From Acidilutibacter cellobiosedens (GTDB lineage Bacteria; Bacillota; Clostridia; Tissierellales; Acidilutibacteraceae), in the NCBI RefSeq assembly GCF_004103715.1, contig NZ_CP035282.1, positions 1,850,673-1,914,672 of the forward strand: a stretch of 64,000 nucleotides of DNA, given 5' to 3'. Below, piece by piece: positions 34,384 to 43,128 of the stretch; within the stretch, counting starts at the first letter, position 1; every line of letters begins with the position of its first letter. The notes beneath the pieces are model-generated. The model did no database searches and had not been told where the DNA came from. It was given only the letters and a program-made list of their open reading frames with translations. The translations under genes and the position numbers were made by a program.

Positions 34384-35328
34384 CTATTTAAATATTTCTT
34401 TAGGATTTATTGAAGTTTTACAAGCTCTCACTTTATATCCCGAATTAAGCCTTTTAACACAGGAGCCGCATATTCCCTCTCCACAGCATAAAATATTGTT
34501 ATTTGTTACCATAAAATTAAGATCTTTAGGACATTTTTTTATAATATCTGATACTCTTTGATGTAAAATATCCGACCCTGCGCTAAATACCAAAGCTATA
34601 TGATCCCTTGAAAAAATTTCATCAATTGATTTCTCCCCTTCATTTTCCATTAAATTCTTTTCTATTATTTCTACATTATTTAATTTATCAATATATTCTT
34701 TTATATATATGGAATTGATATTTCCCTTGTCTATCAAAAGATAGATTTTATTATTCCTCTCAGATAAAAACTTTGTAACCAAAACCACAGATGACTGTCC
34801 AATACCTCTTGCAGCAATGAGACAATTTGAATTGTATATCTTATTTAAACTCTTTACCCCCAATATCCCATTCCAATAAGGGCCCCTTATTATAACCTTA
34901 TCCCCCTGGGATAATCTTTTAGTCTTATTCCCTCTTATCTGGTAAACAATAATTATCTTATTTTCACATATATCCATTACAGACATGGGAGAATCATAGT
35001 AATTAACATCTTCATAATTTCTTAAAAATACATATGTTCCGGGGTTTTTCAATTCTTCCGCCATATCTTCATTTCCTTCAATCTTCAAGAGCATCAGGTT
35101 CTCATTTATTAAATTCCTTTCATCTATTTTACATGAGAACTCTTTTCTCATAGGCTTTGTTTTTTTCCCATTCATATAGTATTCATATAAAATACATACT
35201 CCATTCCATCTGCAGTCACAGCAATCTCCCCCATTAAGATGGGAACAAGATATGCAGTTATTAGTATCTGCCAATTTGCAAGGGCAATATATACTTCCTG
35301 CATCTATACATTCAAAAGATTTGTTCAA
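34384..35328 (-). CDS. PyrK/sulfide dehydrogenase-like FAD/NAD-binding protein with N-terminal Cys-rich region
   Basis: This 314-residue protein has an unusual Cys-rich N-terminus (about 8-48: C8, C15, C17, then CISCSHLNGGDCCDCRWNGVC), which could bind Fe-S. A ferredoxin-reductase-like FAD/NAD module follows (about 63-270), and then CCGEGICGSC with a later Cys, the [2Fe-2S] site of dihydroorotate dehydrogenase electron-transfer subunits. No pyrD is nearby; its partner is probably the adjacent flavoprotein. Confidence 0.8.
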   Translation of the reverse strand: MNKSFECIDAGSIYCPCKLADTNNCISCSHLNGGDCCDCRWNGVCILYEYYMNGKKTKPMRKEFSCKIDERNLINENLMLLKIEGNEDMAEELKNPGTYVFLRNYEDVNYYDSPMSVMDICENKIIIVYQIRGNKTKRLSQGDKVIIRGPYWNGILGVKSLNKIYNSNCLIAARGIGQSSVVLVTKFLSERNNKIYLLIDKGNINSIYIKEYIDKLNNVEIIEKNLMENEGEKSIDEIFSRDHIALVFSAGSDILHQRVSDIIKKCPKDLNFMVTNNNILCCGEGICGSCVKRLNSGYKVRACKTSINPKEIFK

Positions 35329-35389
35329 ATTTATCCCCCCTAAAAACCACTTAATATTAGAATATTGATATAAATATTTTTTGTTACAA

Positions 35390-35430
35390 AAAAAGTGAAA
35401 AGTCTGTTAAAAACAGACTTTTCACTTTTT
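35390..35430 (-). terminator. Terminator after the D,D-carboxypeptidase gene
   Basis: A perfect 19-bp hairpin (35390-35408, 35412-35430; loop AAA) with a T-rich end on the minus strand lies 11 bp beyond the stop at 35442. Confidence 0.85.
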
Positions 35431-35441
35431 GCGATGTGTTT

Positions 35442-36557
35442 TTATCCTGTGAAGATCATTTTTATCTTTTCAAAAAAACTAAGTTTTCTCACCGTATTTT
35501 TAGAAACCAGTTCGTTTACCGATATTACTTCTCCATCTAAATATACGGTTATCTTTCCTATCCGAGCTCCCTTGGATATAGGCGGATAAATTTTATTATC
35601 GGTTTCCACGTATATCTTAATATCTTTTTCTTCTCCTTTTTTAATAGGATAATATAAACTTTCTTTTGTTGATACATTTATTTTTTTTCTATCCCCGTCA
35701 ACAACATCTATACTATCGATAATTTTATTTTTATCGTATATATTGCAATAATAGTAATTCTCAAATCCATAGCTCATCAGCTTATAAGCATCATCAAACC
35801 AATTTCCATCGTCTAAAACTACTGCAATCAGTTGCATTCCGTTTCTATTGGAACTGGCAACAAGACACCTTCCGGCCTTCTTTGTATATCCTATTTTAAC
35901 TCCATTGCCATCTTCGTAATCCCATAGGGTTTTATTTTTATTACAGAAGTAATTGTTATCTTCTCTGTTTGCCTTCCAAGTTTTGGCACTTACTATTTTC
36001 TTGAATTCTTCATTTTTAAATGCTTCCCTTGTGATTAAAGCAAGATCATAGGCATTGGAGAAATGATTTTCATCTTCAAGACCGTGAGGATTTGAAAAAT
36101 GTGTATTTGTAAGATTTAACTCCTCTGATTTTCTATTCATCAAATCAACAAAATTTTTCTCTGTGCCTCCTATATGTTCGGCAATAGCGACAGCCGCATC
36201 GTTACCAGACCTTAACATCAGACCATACAACAAATCTTCTAAGGATACCTTCTCTCCCTTTTTTAAATATATACTTGAGCCTTCTGTTCTTACAGCATTT
36301 TCGCTAATCTTCACCATATCTTTTATATTTCCTCTCTCCAAAGCTATAAGGCAGGTCATTATTTTGGTTGTGCTGGCTATGGATGTTTTCTCGTAAGGAT
36401 TAAGTGAATACAATATTCTGCCCGAATATTCATCCATCAGAATAGCACTTTTAGCATTGATTTCGAGGCTTTTTTCAAGGTCGTCTCCATGGACAGGAAA
36501 ATTGAAAGCAAAAAAAATTAATATTATCATAAATGTAAGTATTTTTTTAAATTTCAA
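35442..36557 (-). CDS. D-alanyl-D-alanine carboxypeptidase family protein (S11), KTG motif changed to KIG
   Basis: This 371-residue protein has an N-terminal signal peptide (hydrophobic 6-22), the active-site SxxK in SIASTTKIMT, SGN in LRSGNDAA and, where penicillin-binding proteins have K-T/S-G, the sequence GVKIGYTKKAG. A C-terminal PBP5 domain and an amphipathic tail (FFEKIKMIFTG) follow. It trims D-Ala from peptidoglycan stem peptides at the outer membrane face, unless the KIG change weakens activity. It follows the gerW terminator in a cluster resembling the B. subtilis ypuA/dacB region. Confidence 0.88.
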   Translation of the reverse strand: MKFKKILTFMIILIFFAFNFPVHGDDLEKSLEINAKSAILMDEYSGRILYSLNPYEKTSIASTTKIMTCLIALERGNIKDMVKISENAVRTEGSSIYLKKGEKVSLEDLLYGLMLRSGNDAAVAIAEHIGGTEKNFVDLMNRKSEELNLTNTHFSNPHGLEDENHFSNAYDLALITREAFKNEEFKKIVSAKTWKANREDNNYFCNKNKTLWDYEDGNGVKIGYTKKAGRCLVASSNRNGMQLIAVVLDDGNWFDDAYKLMSYGFENYYYCNIYDKNKIIDSIDVVDGDRKKINVSTKESLYYPIKKGEEKDIKIYVETDNKIYPPISKGARIGKITVYLDGEVISVNELVSKNTVRKLSFFEKIKMIFTG

Positions 36558-36584
36558 ATTTTACCCTCCTGTATAAAAACAACA

Positions 36585-36603
36585 GAGCAGAAAATTTCTG
36601 CTC
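36585..36603 (-). terminator. Terminator of gerW
   Basis: A 9-bp stem GAGCAGAAA/TTTCTGCTC (36585-36593, 36595-36603) is followed on the minus strand by TGTTGTTTTT. It overlaps the gerW stop codon. Confidence 0.65.
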
Positions 36604-37045
36604 ATTGAGTAATGTTTGTACTTTCTTTATCTTTATCATTATCTTTGTTATTATCCTTGTCTTTCATTCCTTGAAAATTATCGATTACTTTACCCATAAA
36701 ATCGAACAGATTGTTTAAAGCACTGCTGCCTTCATCTACCGGCAACAATTTTATTTGTTCATTTCCCACTACTATAAAGCCTACAGGCTGTACCGATACT
36801 CCTGCACCGCTTCCTCCGCCAAAAGGAAATTTTCCTTCTTCATCTTCATAAGAATTTTTAACATCTTTGCCAGTACTGTACTCCGAACCTCCCGATGCAA
36901 ATCCGAAAGAAACCCTTGATATGGGTATAATAACAAGCCCATCTGCAGAACTTACAGGATCTCCTATTATTGTATTTACATCCACCATTTCCTTTAAGCT
37001 TGACATCGTAGTTTTCATTAAACCTTCTATTGGATGTTCAGGCAA
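36602..37045 (-). CDS. gerW: Sporulation protein GerW/YtfJ family
   Basis: The family start MPEHPIEGLMKTTMSSLKEMVDVNTIIGDP is obtained with a TTG at 37045, seven nt after AGGTGG and 1 nt after the upstream gene's stop. An ATG further upstream (37090) has no support. Glycine-rich FASGGSEYSTG and FGGGSGAGVSVQPVGFIVV motifs are typical. GerW is needed for L-alanine germination in B. subtilis. The C-terminus is a Lys/Asp/Asn-rich tail (KDKDNNKDNDKDKE). Length is 147 aa. Confidence 0.9.
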   Translation of the reverse strand: MPEHPIEGLMKTTMSSLKEMVDVNTIIGDPVSSADGLVIIPISRVSFGFASGGSEYSTGKDVKNSYEDEEGKFPFGGGSGAGVSVQPVGFIVVGNEQIKLLPVDEGSSALNNLFDFMGKVIDNFQGMKDKDNNKDNDKDKESTNITQ

Positions 37046-37046
37046 A

Positions 37047-37601
37047 TTATTCACCACCTTTTTTAATTTTAAAACTATGAATACTTCCAATAATAATATA
37101 AACCAATTTGCATTTAATTATGCAGTCAAGATATACTTCAAAATGATTTTTATAAAATACCGGATTTATCTTTACTTTAAAGTTTTTAACATCATTGTGG
37201 CCCAAAATAAACCCTGAGATTATACTTTCAATCCACCACAAAAATCCTACAGAAATTCCCGTCATTGCCGGATCTTCCAATCCCAAAGATATAAAAAAAT
37301 TGAATTTTTCAATAAGAATCTTTTCTCTGTATTTTAAAAATTTTTTTTTGTATATATTAAAATTTTTTTTAGATTTTTTTAATGTGTTTAATATTTCTTC
37401 TCCCTTATTTTTATAATGTGCGGTATCCTTTTTTCTGTTTTTAAAATATTTATTTAGAGGAATATTAATCAATCCCCATAAAAATATTACTCTGATATCC
37501 AAAACATTCTCATCATTTTTTTTATATAAAATTTTAACCTTGACAGGTGTAATCAATATCCCCAGAATAAATCCAAATAGTATTAATAACCTCCAAAACA
37601 T
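37047..37601 (-). CDS. DUF2953 family protein
   Basis: This 184-residue protein has an N-terminal membrane segment (about 2-20: LLILFGFILGILITPVKVKI), a basic middle region and a DUF2953-type C-terminal half (GLEDPAMTGISVGFLWWIESIISGF). It lies directly between scpB and gerW, the same position as B. subtilis ytfI next to ytfJ. Function unknown; sporulation-associated by context. Confidence 0.78.
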   Translation of the reverse strand: MFWRLLILFGFILGILITPVKVKILYKKNDENVLDIRVIFLWGLINIPLNKYFKNRKKDTAHYKNKGEEILNTLKKSKKNFNIYKKKFLKYREKILIEKFNFFISLGLEDPAMTGISVGFLWWIESIISGFILGHNDVKNFKVKINPVFYKNHFEVYLDCIIKCKLVYIIIGSIHSFKIKKGGE

Positions 37602-37654
37602 TTCTTCACCCCTTACGGAATTACCGATTACTACCTATCTTTCCCATAAAAAAA

Positions 37655-37685
37655 GAAAAATAATACATTAACCGTATTATTTTTC
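37655..37685 (-). terminator. Terminator after scpB
   Basis: A perfect 12-bp stem GAAAAATAATAC/GTATTATTTTTC (37655-37666, 37674-37685) is followed on the minus strand by TTTTTTT. The scpB stop (37677-37679) is inside it. Confidence 0.75.
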
Positions 37686-38213
37686 CTCTGTATCATCTTC
37701 TTTAAATTCTTCTATTTTTGGAAGTTCACTTAAATCACTTATTCCAATATGTTTTAAAAATTCTATAGTCGTTCCGTATAATATAGGCCTTCCGGTCTTC
37801 TCAAGCCTCCCTTTCTCCTCAATTAAATCCTTTTCCAACAAATTTTCTATTGCTTTATCACATCTAACCCCTCTTATAGCTTCTATTTCATTTTTGGTGA
37901 TAGGTTGTCTATAGGCAATTATGGATAAGGTTTCCATTGATGCTCCGGATAAGCTTTTATTTTCTTTAGGCATGTACAACTTTTTAATCCAAGGATAATG
38001 CTCCGATCTGCTGCTCAACTGATAATAATCTTCTGTTTTAACAATTTTTATTCCTCTTTTATTATAATTAAACTCATCCGTCATCTCTTTAAGTATCTTT
38101 TTTACCTCTTCTTCTTTCATTTCCAAAATATTAGATATATCTTTTATATTCAGAGGATCCCCCCATGTAAATAAAAGGCCCTCGATTATTGACTTTATAT
38201 CAGATATTTCCAT
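37677..38213 (-). CDS. scpB: Segregation and condensation protein B
   Basis: This 178-residue protein has the tandem winged-helix layout of ScpB with MEISDIKSIIEGLLFTWGDPL at the N-terminus and the MBD-type motif LSIIAYRQPITKNEIEAIRGV. With ScpA and SMC it forms the bacterial condensin. It follows scpA by 20 nt. Confidence 0.96.
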   Translation of the reverse strand: MEISDIKSIIEGLLFTWGDPLNIKDISNILEMKEEEVKKILKEMTDEFNYNKRGIKIVKTEDYYQLSSRSEHYPWIKKLYMPKENKSLSGASMETLSIIAYRQPITKNEIEAIRGVRCDKAIENLLEKDLIEEKGRLEKTGRPILYGTTIEFLKHIGISDLSELPKIEEFKEDDTEEK

Positions 38214-38233
38214 AAACTTTATCCCCCATAATC

Positions 38234-38971
38234 CTATATTTTCATAATAAGTATATCTGAAAAATCTTCATTTTGCTTGATTTTTATTTCCTTTGACTTT
38301 GTCATTTCAAGGATAGCTAAGAATTTTGTAACTATATAAGAATTGCTTGCATCATCTTTTATGAGAAAGCTAAATTTGATTTTACTTTTTTTCTGCAATT
38401 CCCCTCTTATTTTTTTTATACATTCCTCTAAAGGAAGCTCTTCTCTCTGTATTTCATTAATGTTTAAAATCTTATTCTTCTTCCTGTTTTTTCTTTTGAT
38501 TATATTATTTAAAGCCTGAACCAAATCATCAATATTCAATTCATCAATCTTGTCTTTTCCCTCTTCAAAGTCATTCAAATCATCTTTTAACTTATAATAT
38601 ACCTTATTTTGAATTTCCTCATAATATTTAAGCTGAGATGAAACTTCTTTATATTTTTTATATTCTACCAGTTTCTGTACAAGTTCCAACCTCGGGTCAA
38701 CTTCTTCCATTTCCATCTGGGTACCTTTATTCTTATCATTAGCCGGAAGGAGCATCTTTGATTTAATTTCTAATAAAGTGGAAGCCATAATTAAAAATTC
38801 GCTAGCAGCCTCCAAATCAAATATTTTAATTTTATTCAAATATTCGATATACTGGTCGGTTATCTCCTTAATAGGTATATCATATATACTCACTTTAGCA
38901 TTATCAATAAGATGAATTAACAAATCAAGAGGGCCTTCAAATCTTTCCAAAACAACTTTATATTCCTGCAT
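38234..38971 (-). CDS. scpA: Segregation and condensation protein A
   Basis: This 245-residue kleisin starts with YKVVLERFEGPLDLLIHLIDNAKVSIYDIPI, the strongly conserved ScpA N-terminus that contacts the SMC neck. A charged linker and a C-terminal winged helix (SFLIKDDASNSYIVTKFLAILEM) follow. It is encoded 13 nt downstream of the M50 protease gene. Confidence 0.96.
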   Translation of the reverse strand: MQEYKVVLERFEGPLDLLIHLIDNAKVSIYDIPIKEITDQYIEYLNKIKIFDLEAASEFLIMASTLLEIKSKMLLPANDKNKGTQMEMEEVDPRLELVQKLVEYKKYKEVSSQLKYYEEIQNKVYYKLKDDLNDFEEGKDKIDELNIDDLVQALNNIIKRKNRKKNKILNINEIQREELPLEECIKKIRGELQKKSKIKFSFLIKDDASNSYIVTKFLAILEMTKSKEIKIKQNEDFSDILIMKI

Positions 38972-38984
38972 ATAAATAACCTCT

Positions 38985-39578
38985 TCAGTTTATTATTTTT
39001 ACCATAATATTAAGTACAATATTAATTAAAGGACTTAATATTTTATCTATTAATCCGGTTACTATCAGCAAAAGGAGTATTATATATAAATACTTCTCAT
39101 ATTTATAAAAATAATATTCGTATTTATCTGGAAGCATGCTTGCTAAAACTTTGGAACCGTCCAAAGGAGGAAGAGGCAAAAGATTAAACAAACCCAGCAT
39201 AATATTATACCATATCGTAATAATAACAATATTCAAAATTAAATTATTATGGATGATATCCATAGATACAATTAAAGAAAAAAATAGAGCAATAATAAAA
39301 TTAATTATGGGGCCTGCGGCGGAAACTAAAATGGTATCCTTTTTTCTGTTTTTAAAATAGTTAGGATTAATAGGCACAGGCTTTGCCCATCCGAATCTAA
39401 AAACCATTAAAAAAATAAATCCTATCAAATCTATGTGTTTAAAGGGATTTAAAGTCAGCCTTCCTGCATTCTTTGCAGTAGGATCTCCCAGCTTATAAGC
39501 AACAAACCCATGGGCAAATTCATGAAATACTATTGCCGTTAAAAGTCCCGGAAGAATAATCAATTTATCTGCAATCAT
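38985..39578 (-). CDS. Site-2 protease, M50 family membrane metalloprotease
   Basis: This 197-residue integral membrane protease has HEFAHGFVAYKLGDPTAKN (HExxH Zn site) in the first membrane segment and NLLPLPPLDGSKVL with the third ligand Asp. It is a minimal M50B/YwhC-type enzyme without PDZ domain, about five membrane segments. Substrate unknown. The neighbouring sporulation genes do not make it SpoIVFB, which has extra CBS domains. Confidence 0.88.
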   Translation of the reverse strand: MIADKLIILPGLLTAIVFHEFAHGFVAYKLGDPTAKNAGRLTLNPFKHIDLIGFIFLMVFRFGWAKPVPINPNYFKNRKKDTILVSAAGPIINFIIALFFSLIVSMDIIHNNLILNIVIITIWYNIMLGLFNLLPLPPLDGSKVLASMLPDKYEYYFYKYEKYLYIILLLLIVTGLIDKILSPLINIVLNIMVKIIN

Positions 39579-39601
39579 CTTTCAACCTTCTTTCAAAAAA
39601 T

Positions 39602-39658
39602 TTTAGCTAGATATATTTTATAATTTTTTTCGCAAAAACACAAACATATCCAGCTAAA
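39602..39658 (-). terminator. Probable terminator of dacF
   Basis: A 13-bp inverted repeat with one mismatch (39602-39614, 39646-39658) with a 31-nt loop is followed on the minus strand by a T run. It lies 6 bp past the dacF stop. Confidence 0.5.
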
Positions 39659-39664
39659 AATAAA

Positions 39665-40828
39665 TTATTTATTCGTAAGAAGGCCTTTCACAACTTTTTT
39701 GAACATATTCACAAATCCTGCCTTATCAACGGTTTCTTTAGCTATCAATTTCACTCTATCTACACTCTTACCGTCGATTTTAAGAATTAATTCTCCCACT
39801 TCTTTGCCCTTCTCTATGGGAGCGTTTAACACCTCCGGCAGTATTATTTCTTTTTCAGCCTTTCCGGAAGATCCTTTAGGTATAAGAATATAGCTGTCAT
39901 CTTTAAGAACTACTTCCAGATGTGTTTTGTCTCCTTTGTTTATAGGTACTTTACCTATAATATCTCCTTTTTTACCTATAACCACGGAATCGTAATTTGC
40001 AAATCCGTAATCCAATAATTTTTTGCTTTCTTCAAACCTTACCTTTGAAGTTTCGGCACCCATTATTACTGCAATAAGTTGAAGATTTCCCCTCTTCGCT
40101 GACGCAGAAAGACAATACTTTGCATCCGAAGTAGAACCTGTTTTTATACCGTTAGCTCCCTGATAATCCTTTATAAGCCTATTGGTATTAACCAAACTTT
40201 GAACTATATCCTTTTTCTTTCCAACCTTCATGTCACTCATATAAATGGTAAGCCATTCCTGTATTTTAGCATGCTTCATCAGCTCCTTGGACATCAAGGC
40301 TATGTCATAAGCAGATGTATAATGGGATTCGTGTGGAAGCCCCGTAGAATTTTCAAAGTTGGTATCATTCATCTTCAATTCCTTGCTTCTTTCATTCATA
40401 GCTTTAACAAATAATTCTTCACTTCCCGCGATGTACTCTGCTAAAGCAACACTGGCATCATTGGCAGATCTTAAACAGATGGCCTTGATTAGATCCTCAA
40501 CCGTCTGAGATTCTCCCTCTTCCAGATATATTTGACTTCCTCCCATCTTAGAGGCATTTGTACTTATAATCACTTCATCTTTTAAACCTATTTTACCCTT
40601 ATCTATGGCTTCCATAGTAAGAAGCAAAGTCATTATTTTAGTAACGCTGGCCGGAGGCAACTTCTCATGAGCATTCTTCTCATAAATAATTTCACCGGTA
40701 TGATAATCGATGAGTATGGAAGATTTTGCTTTTATATCAAAATTTTCGTCTCCATAAGATATATTAAAAGCAGAAAAAAATAATGGAATTATCAATAACA
40801 ATACAGCTACTTTTTTATAGAATTTCAT
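39665..40828 (-). CDS. dacF: D-alanyl-D-alanine carboxypeptidase, DacF type
   Basis: This 387-residue protein has a signal peptide (MKFYKKVAVLLLIIPLFFSAFNISYG), SxxK in PASVTKIMTL, SAN in LRSANDASVA and intact KTG in GIKTGSTSDAKYC, followed by the PBP5 C-terminal domain. DacF removes terminal D-Ala during spore cortex synthesis in Bacillus, where the order pdp-dacF-spoIIA is conserved. Here pdp precedes dacF but spoIIA is not adjacent. Close to the S11 protein at 35442, which suggests duplication. Confidence 0.93.
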   Translation of the reverse strand: MKFYKKVAVLLLIIPLFFSAFNISYGDENFDIKAKSSILIDYHTGEIIYEKNAHEKLPPASVTKIMTLLLTMEAIDKGKIGLKDEVIISTNASKMGGSQIYLEEGESQTVEDLIKAICLRSANDASVALAEYIAGSEELFVKAMNERSKELKMNDTNFENSTGLPHESHYTSAYDIALMSKELMKHAKIQEWLTIYMSDMKVGKKKDIVQSLVNTNRLIKDYQGANGIKTGSTSDAKYCLSASAKRGNLQLIAVIMGAETSKVRFEESKKLLDYGFANYDSVVIGKKGDIIGKVPINKGDKTHLEVVLKDDSYILIPKGSSGKAEKEIILPEVLNAPIEKGKEVGELILKIDGKSVDRVKLIAKETVDKAGFVNMFKKVVKGLLTNK

Positions 40829-40970
40829 CCAATTTATTACCTCCTCACATAAATATTCACTTTTATCTTAACCATAAAAAAATTACTTATTCAAATTTAA
40901 AAATAAGGAGGTATAAATTTAATTGTTAATTCTTTACAAAATTTAAAATTCAAAATATTTTTGTCTGCTT

Positions 40971-42296
40971 CTAATAAAGTTTTACTTCATCTTTAGTTAC
41001 TTCTCCGTATAGGAGCTTTTTCTCAACAGGATTTTTCTCTCCGATTTCTATTATTTTTATGAGTTTTTCCGCCACTTCATTTTCCTTTTCAATACTGTTA
41101 CTGTGGATATAGCAGAGAGTATCTCCCCTTTTAACAAAGTCATCAACCTTCACACTAAATACTATTCCGGCTGAAAGATCTAAGGGGCTATTCTTAACCT
41201 GTCTGCCTGCTCCCAATATTATGTCACATTTTCCTACTTCCTCTGCATTTATTGATCTCACATGTCCTTCTTTGTTTGATTTCAATTCAAAGATATAAGT
41301 AGACTTTGGAAGTAAATCCGTATTCTCTACAAAATTTACATCTCCGCCTTGGCATTTCACTAATTCCAAAAACTTTTCATAAGCCTTTCCGTTGTTTATT
41401 ACTTCTTTTATTCGAGTTCTGCCTTCGTCTTCATTTTTTACTTTTTGGGATAAAATTAAAAGCTTACTTCCGAGAATAAGACATAGTTCGGTAAAATCCC
41501 TTGGCCCTCTCCCCTTGAGAGTTTCTATCGCCTCTTTTACTTCTAAGGCATTTCCTACTCCGTATCCTAATGGTTCATCCATATTGGTAAGTACAGCAAT
41601 GGTTTTTCTTCCGTATCCTGTACCTATTTTAACCATTTCCTTTGCAAGCTCAATTCCGTCTTTCAAATCATGCATAAATGCTCCTTTGCCTATCTTCACA
41701 TCAAGAAGGATGGCATCAGATTTAATAGCAAGTTTCTTACTCATAACACTACTTGCTATTAGAGAAATATCATCCACAGTAGCAGTTACATCCCTTAATC
41801 CATATAATTTTTTATCTCCAGGAGTAATATTGGAAGACTGGCTGCATATAGCAATATTTATTTTATTTGCATTATCTATCAATTCGTCTCTTGTTAATTC
41901 TACTCGAAATCCCTTAATGGACTCAAGTTTATCCAACGTTCCTCCTGTATGACCCAATCCTCTTCCGGACATCTTGACAAAAGGCACTCCACAAGCGGCA
42001 ACCATTGGTCCGAGAGCTAAAGTGGTTTTGTCACCTACTCCTCCTGTGCTGTGTTTATCAACTTTAATTCCTTTAATATCGGATAAATCCACAGTTTCTC
42101 CGGAATTAATAATTGCTTTCGTAAGATCAAGGGTTTCCCTTTCATTCATCTTTTTTAAATATATAGCCATAAGTAAAGCAGATGCCTGATAATCAGGGAT
42201 TATATCTCTAACATAGTTTTCTATAAAAAAGTTGATTTCCTCAGTAGAAAGTTCCTCCCCGTCTCTTTTTTTCTTAATAATGTCATACATTCTCAT
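40971..42296 (-). CDS. pdp: Pyrimidine-nucleoside phosphorylase
   Basis: This 441-residue enzyme has the family start MRMYDIIKKKRDGEELS, KHSTGGVGDKTTL (phosphate-binding signature), KMSGRGLGHTGGTLDKLESI and MTNMDEPLGYGVGN-like motifs. It cleaves uridine, thymidine and deoxyuridine with phosphate. The ATG at 42296 has AGAGGTG 6 nt upstream; the longer frame to 42338 overlaps punA and lacks an RBS. It follows punA by 13 nt. Confidence 0.96.
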   Translation of the reverse strand: MRMYDIIKKKRDGEELSTEEINFFIENYVRDIIPDYQASALLMAIYLKKMNERETLDLTKAIINSGETVDLSDIKGIKVDKHSTGGVGDKTTLALGPMVAACGVPFVKMSGRGLGHTGGTLDKLESIKGFRVELTRDELIDNANKINIAICSQSSNITPGDKKLYGLRDVTATVDDISLIASSVMSKKLAIKSDAILLDVKIGKGAFMHDLKDGIELAKEMVKIGTGYGRKTIAVLTNMDEPLGYGVGNALEVKEAIETLKGRGPRDFTELCLILGSKLLILSQKVKNEDEGRTRIKEVINNGKAYEKFLELVKCQGGDVNFVENTDLLPKSTYIFELKSNKEGHVRSINAEEVGKCDIILGAGRQVKNSPLDLSAGIVFSVKVDDFVKRGDTLCYIHSNSIEKENEVAEKLIKIIEIGEKNPVEKKLLYGEVTKDEVKLY

Positions 42297-42309
42297 TAAT
42301 AGCACCTCT

Positions 42310-43128
42310 TTAAATATTCTTAACGATTTCCTTAACAAGTTTAATGAAAGAATCCTTAATCACTTCCGAAGTTTCAATAACCTCCTCATGATTTAAAGGT
42401 TTATCCAATATACCTGCGGCCATATTAGTTATGCAAGAAATGCCGAGTACTTTCATACCACCGTGGACCGCAACTATTACTTCCGGAACAGTTGACATTC
42501 CTACCGCATCTGCTCCTAACACACGAGCCATTCTTATTTCTGCGGGAGTTTCATAATTGGGACCTGTAAGCCACAAATATACTCCTTCTTTCAAATTTAT
42601 ATTTAATTTTTCCCCGGCGGCTTTTGCCGCATCTATTAACCCTCTGTCATATGCTTGGGTCATATCTGTAAACCGATGCCCCAATTCATTATAATTTTTA
42701 CCGATTAAGGGATTCTGTCCAGTTAAATTTATATGATCTTTTATAATCATAAGATCTTTGGGCCTAAAATCTTTGTTCACTCCTCCCGCTGCGTTAGTAA
42801 CTATAAGATTTTCAACTCCTAAAAATCTCATTACTCTGACTGGAAAAGTAACCTCCTGCAAAGAATATCCTTCGTAATAATGAAATCTACCCTGCATTGC
42901 CACCACTTTTTTCCCCTGTAAATTTCCCAATACCAATTGTCCCTTATGTCCTTCAACTGTAGATAAGGGAAAATTAGGGATATCTTTATAAGGAATAACG
43001 GTACTGTTTTCTATCTCATCTGCCAAAATGCCCAGTCCCGACCCTAATATCAGTCCAATTGAAGGATTATCATCTCTTCTCCCTTTAATATAATCTCCGC
43101 TCTCCTTAATTTTTTCTAATAGATTCAT
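42310..43128 (-). CDS. punA: Purine-nucleoside phosphorylase
   Basis: This 272-residue trimeric PNP has GLILGSGLGILADEI, QGRFHYYEGY, NAAGGVNKDFRP and GVYLWLTGPNYETPAEIRM. It cleaves (deoxy)guanosine and inosine with phosphate for salvage. The ATG at 43128 has GGGAGGG 5 nt upstream. That RBS and the first codons lie inside the 3' end of the truncated xerD gene. Confidence 0.95.
   Translation of the reverse strand: MNLLEKIKESGDYIKGRRDDNPSIGLILGSGLGILADEIENSTVIPYKDIPNFPLSTVEGHKGQLVLGNLQGKKVVAMQGRFHYYEGYSLQEVTFPVRVMRFLGVENLIVTNAAGGVNKDFRPKDLMIIKDHINLTGQNPLIGKNYNELGHRFTDMTQAYDRGLIDAAKAAGEKLNINLKEGVYLWLTGPNYETPAEIRMARVLGADAVGMSTVPEVIVAVHGGMKVLGISCITNMAAGILDKPLNHEEVIETSEVIKDSFIKLVKEIVKNI

Noticed and set aside
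40904-40945. AAGGAGG on the plus strand between pdp and dacF as the RBS of a small gene
   Set aside because: The following TTG frame ends after a few codons; no coding potential.
41392-41952. 186-codon open frame on the plus strand inside pdp
   Set aside because: It is antisense to a strongly conserved enzyme with clear motifs, has no RBS, and its sequence is explained by codon bias of the minus-strand gene.
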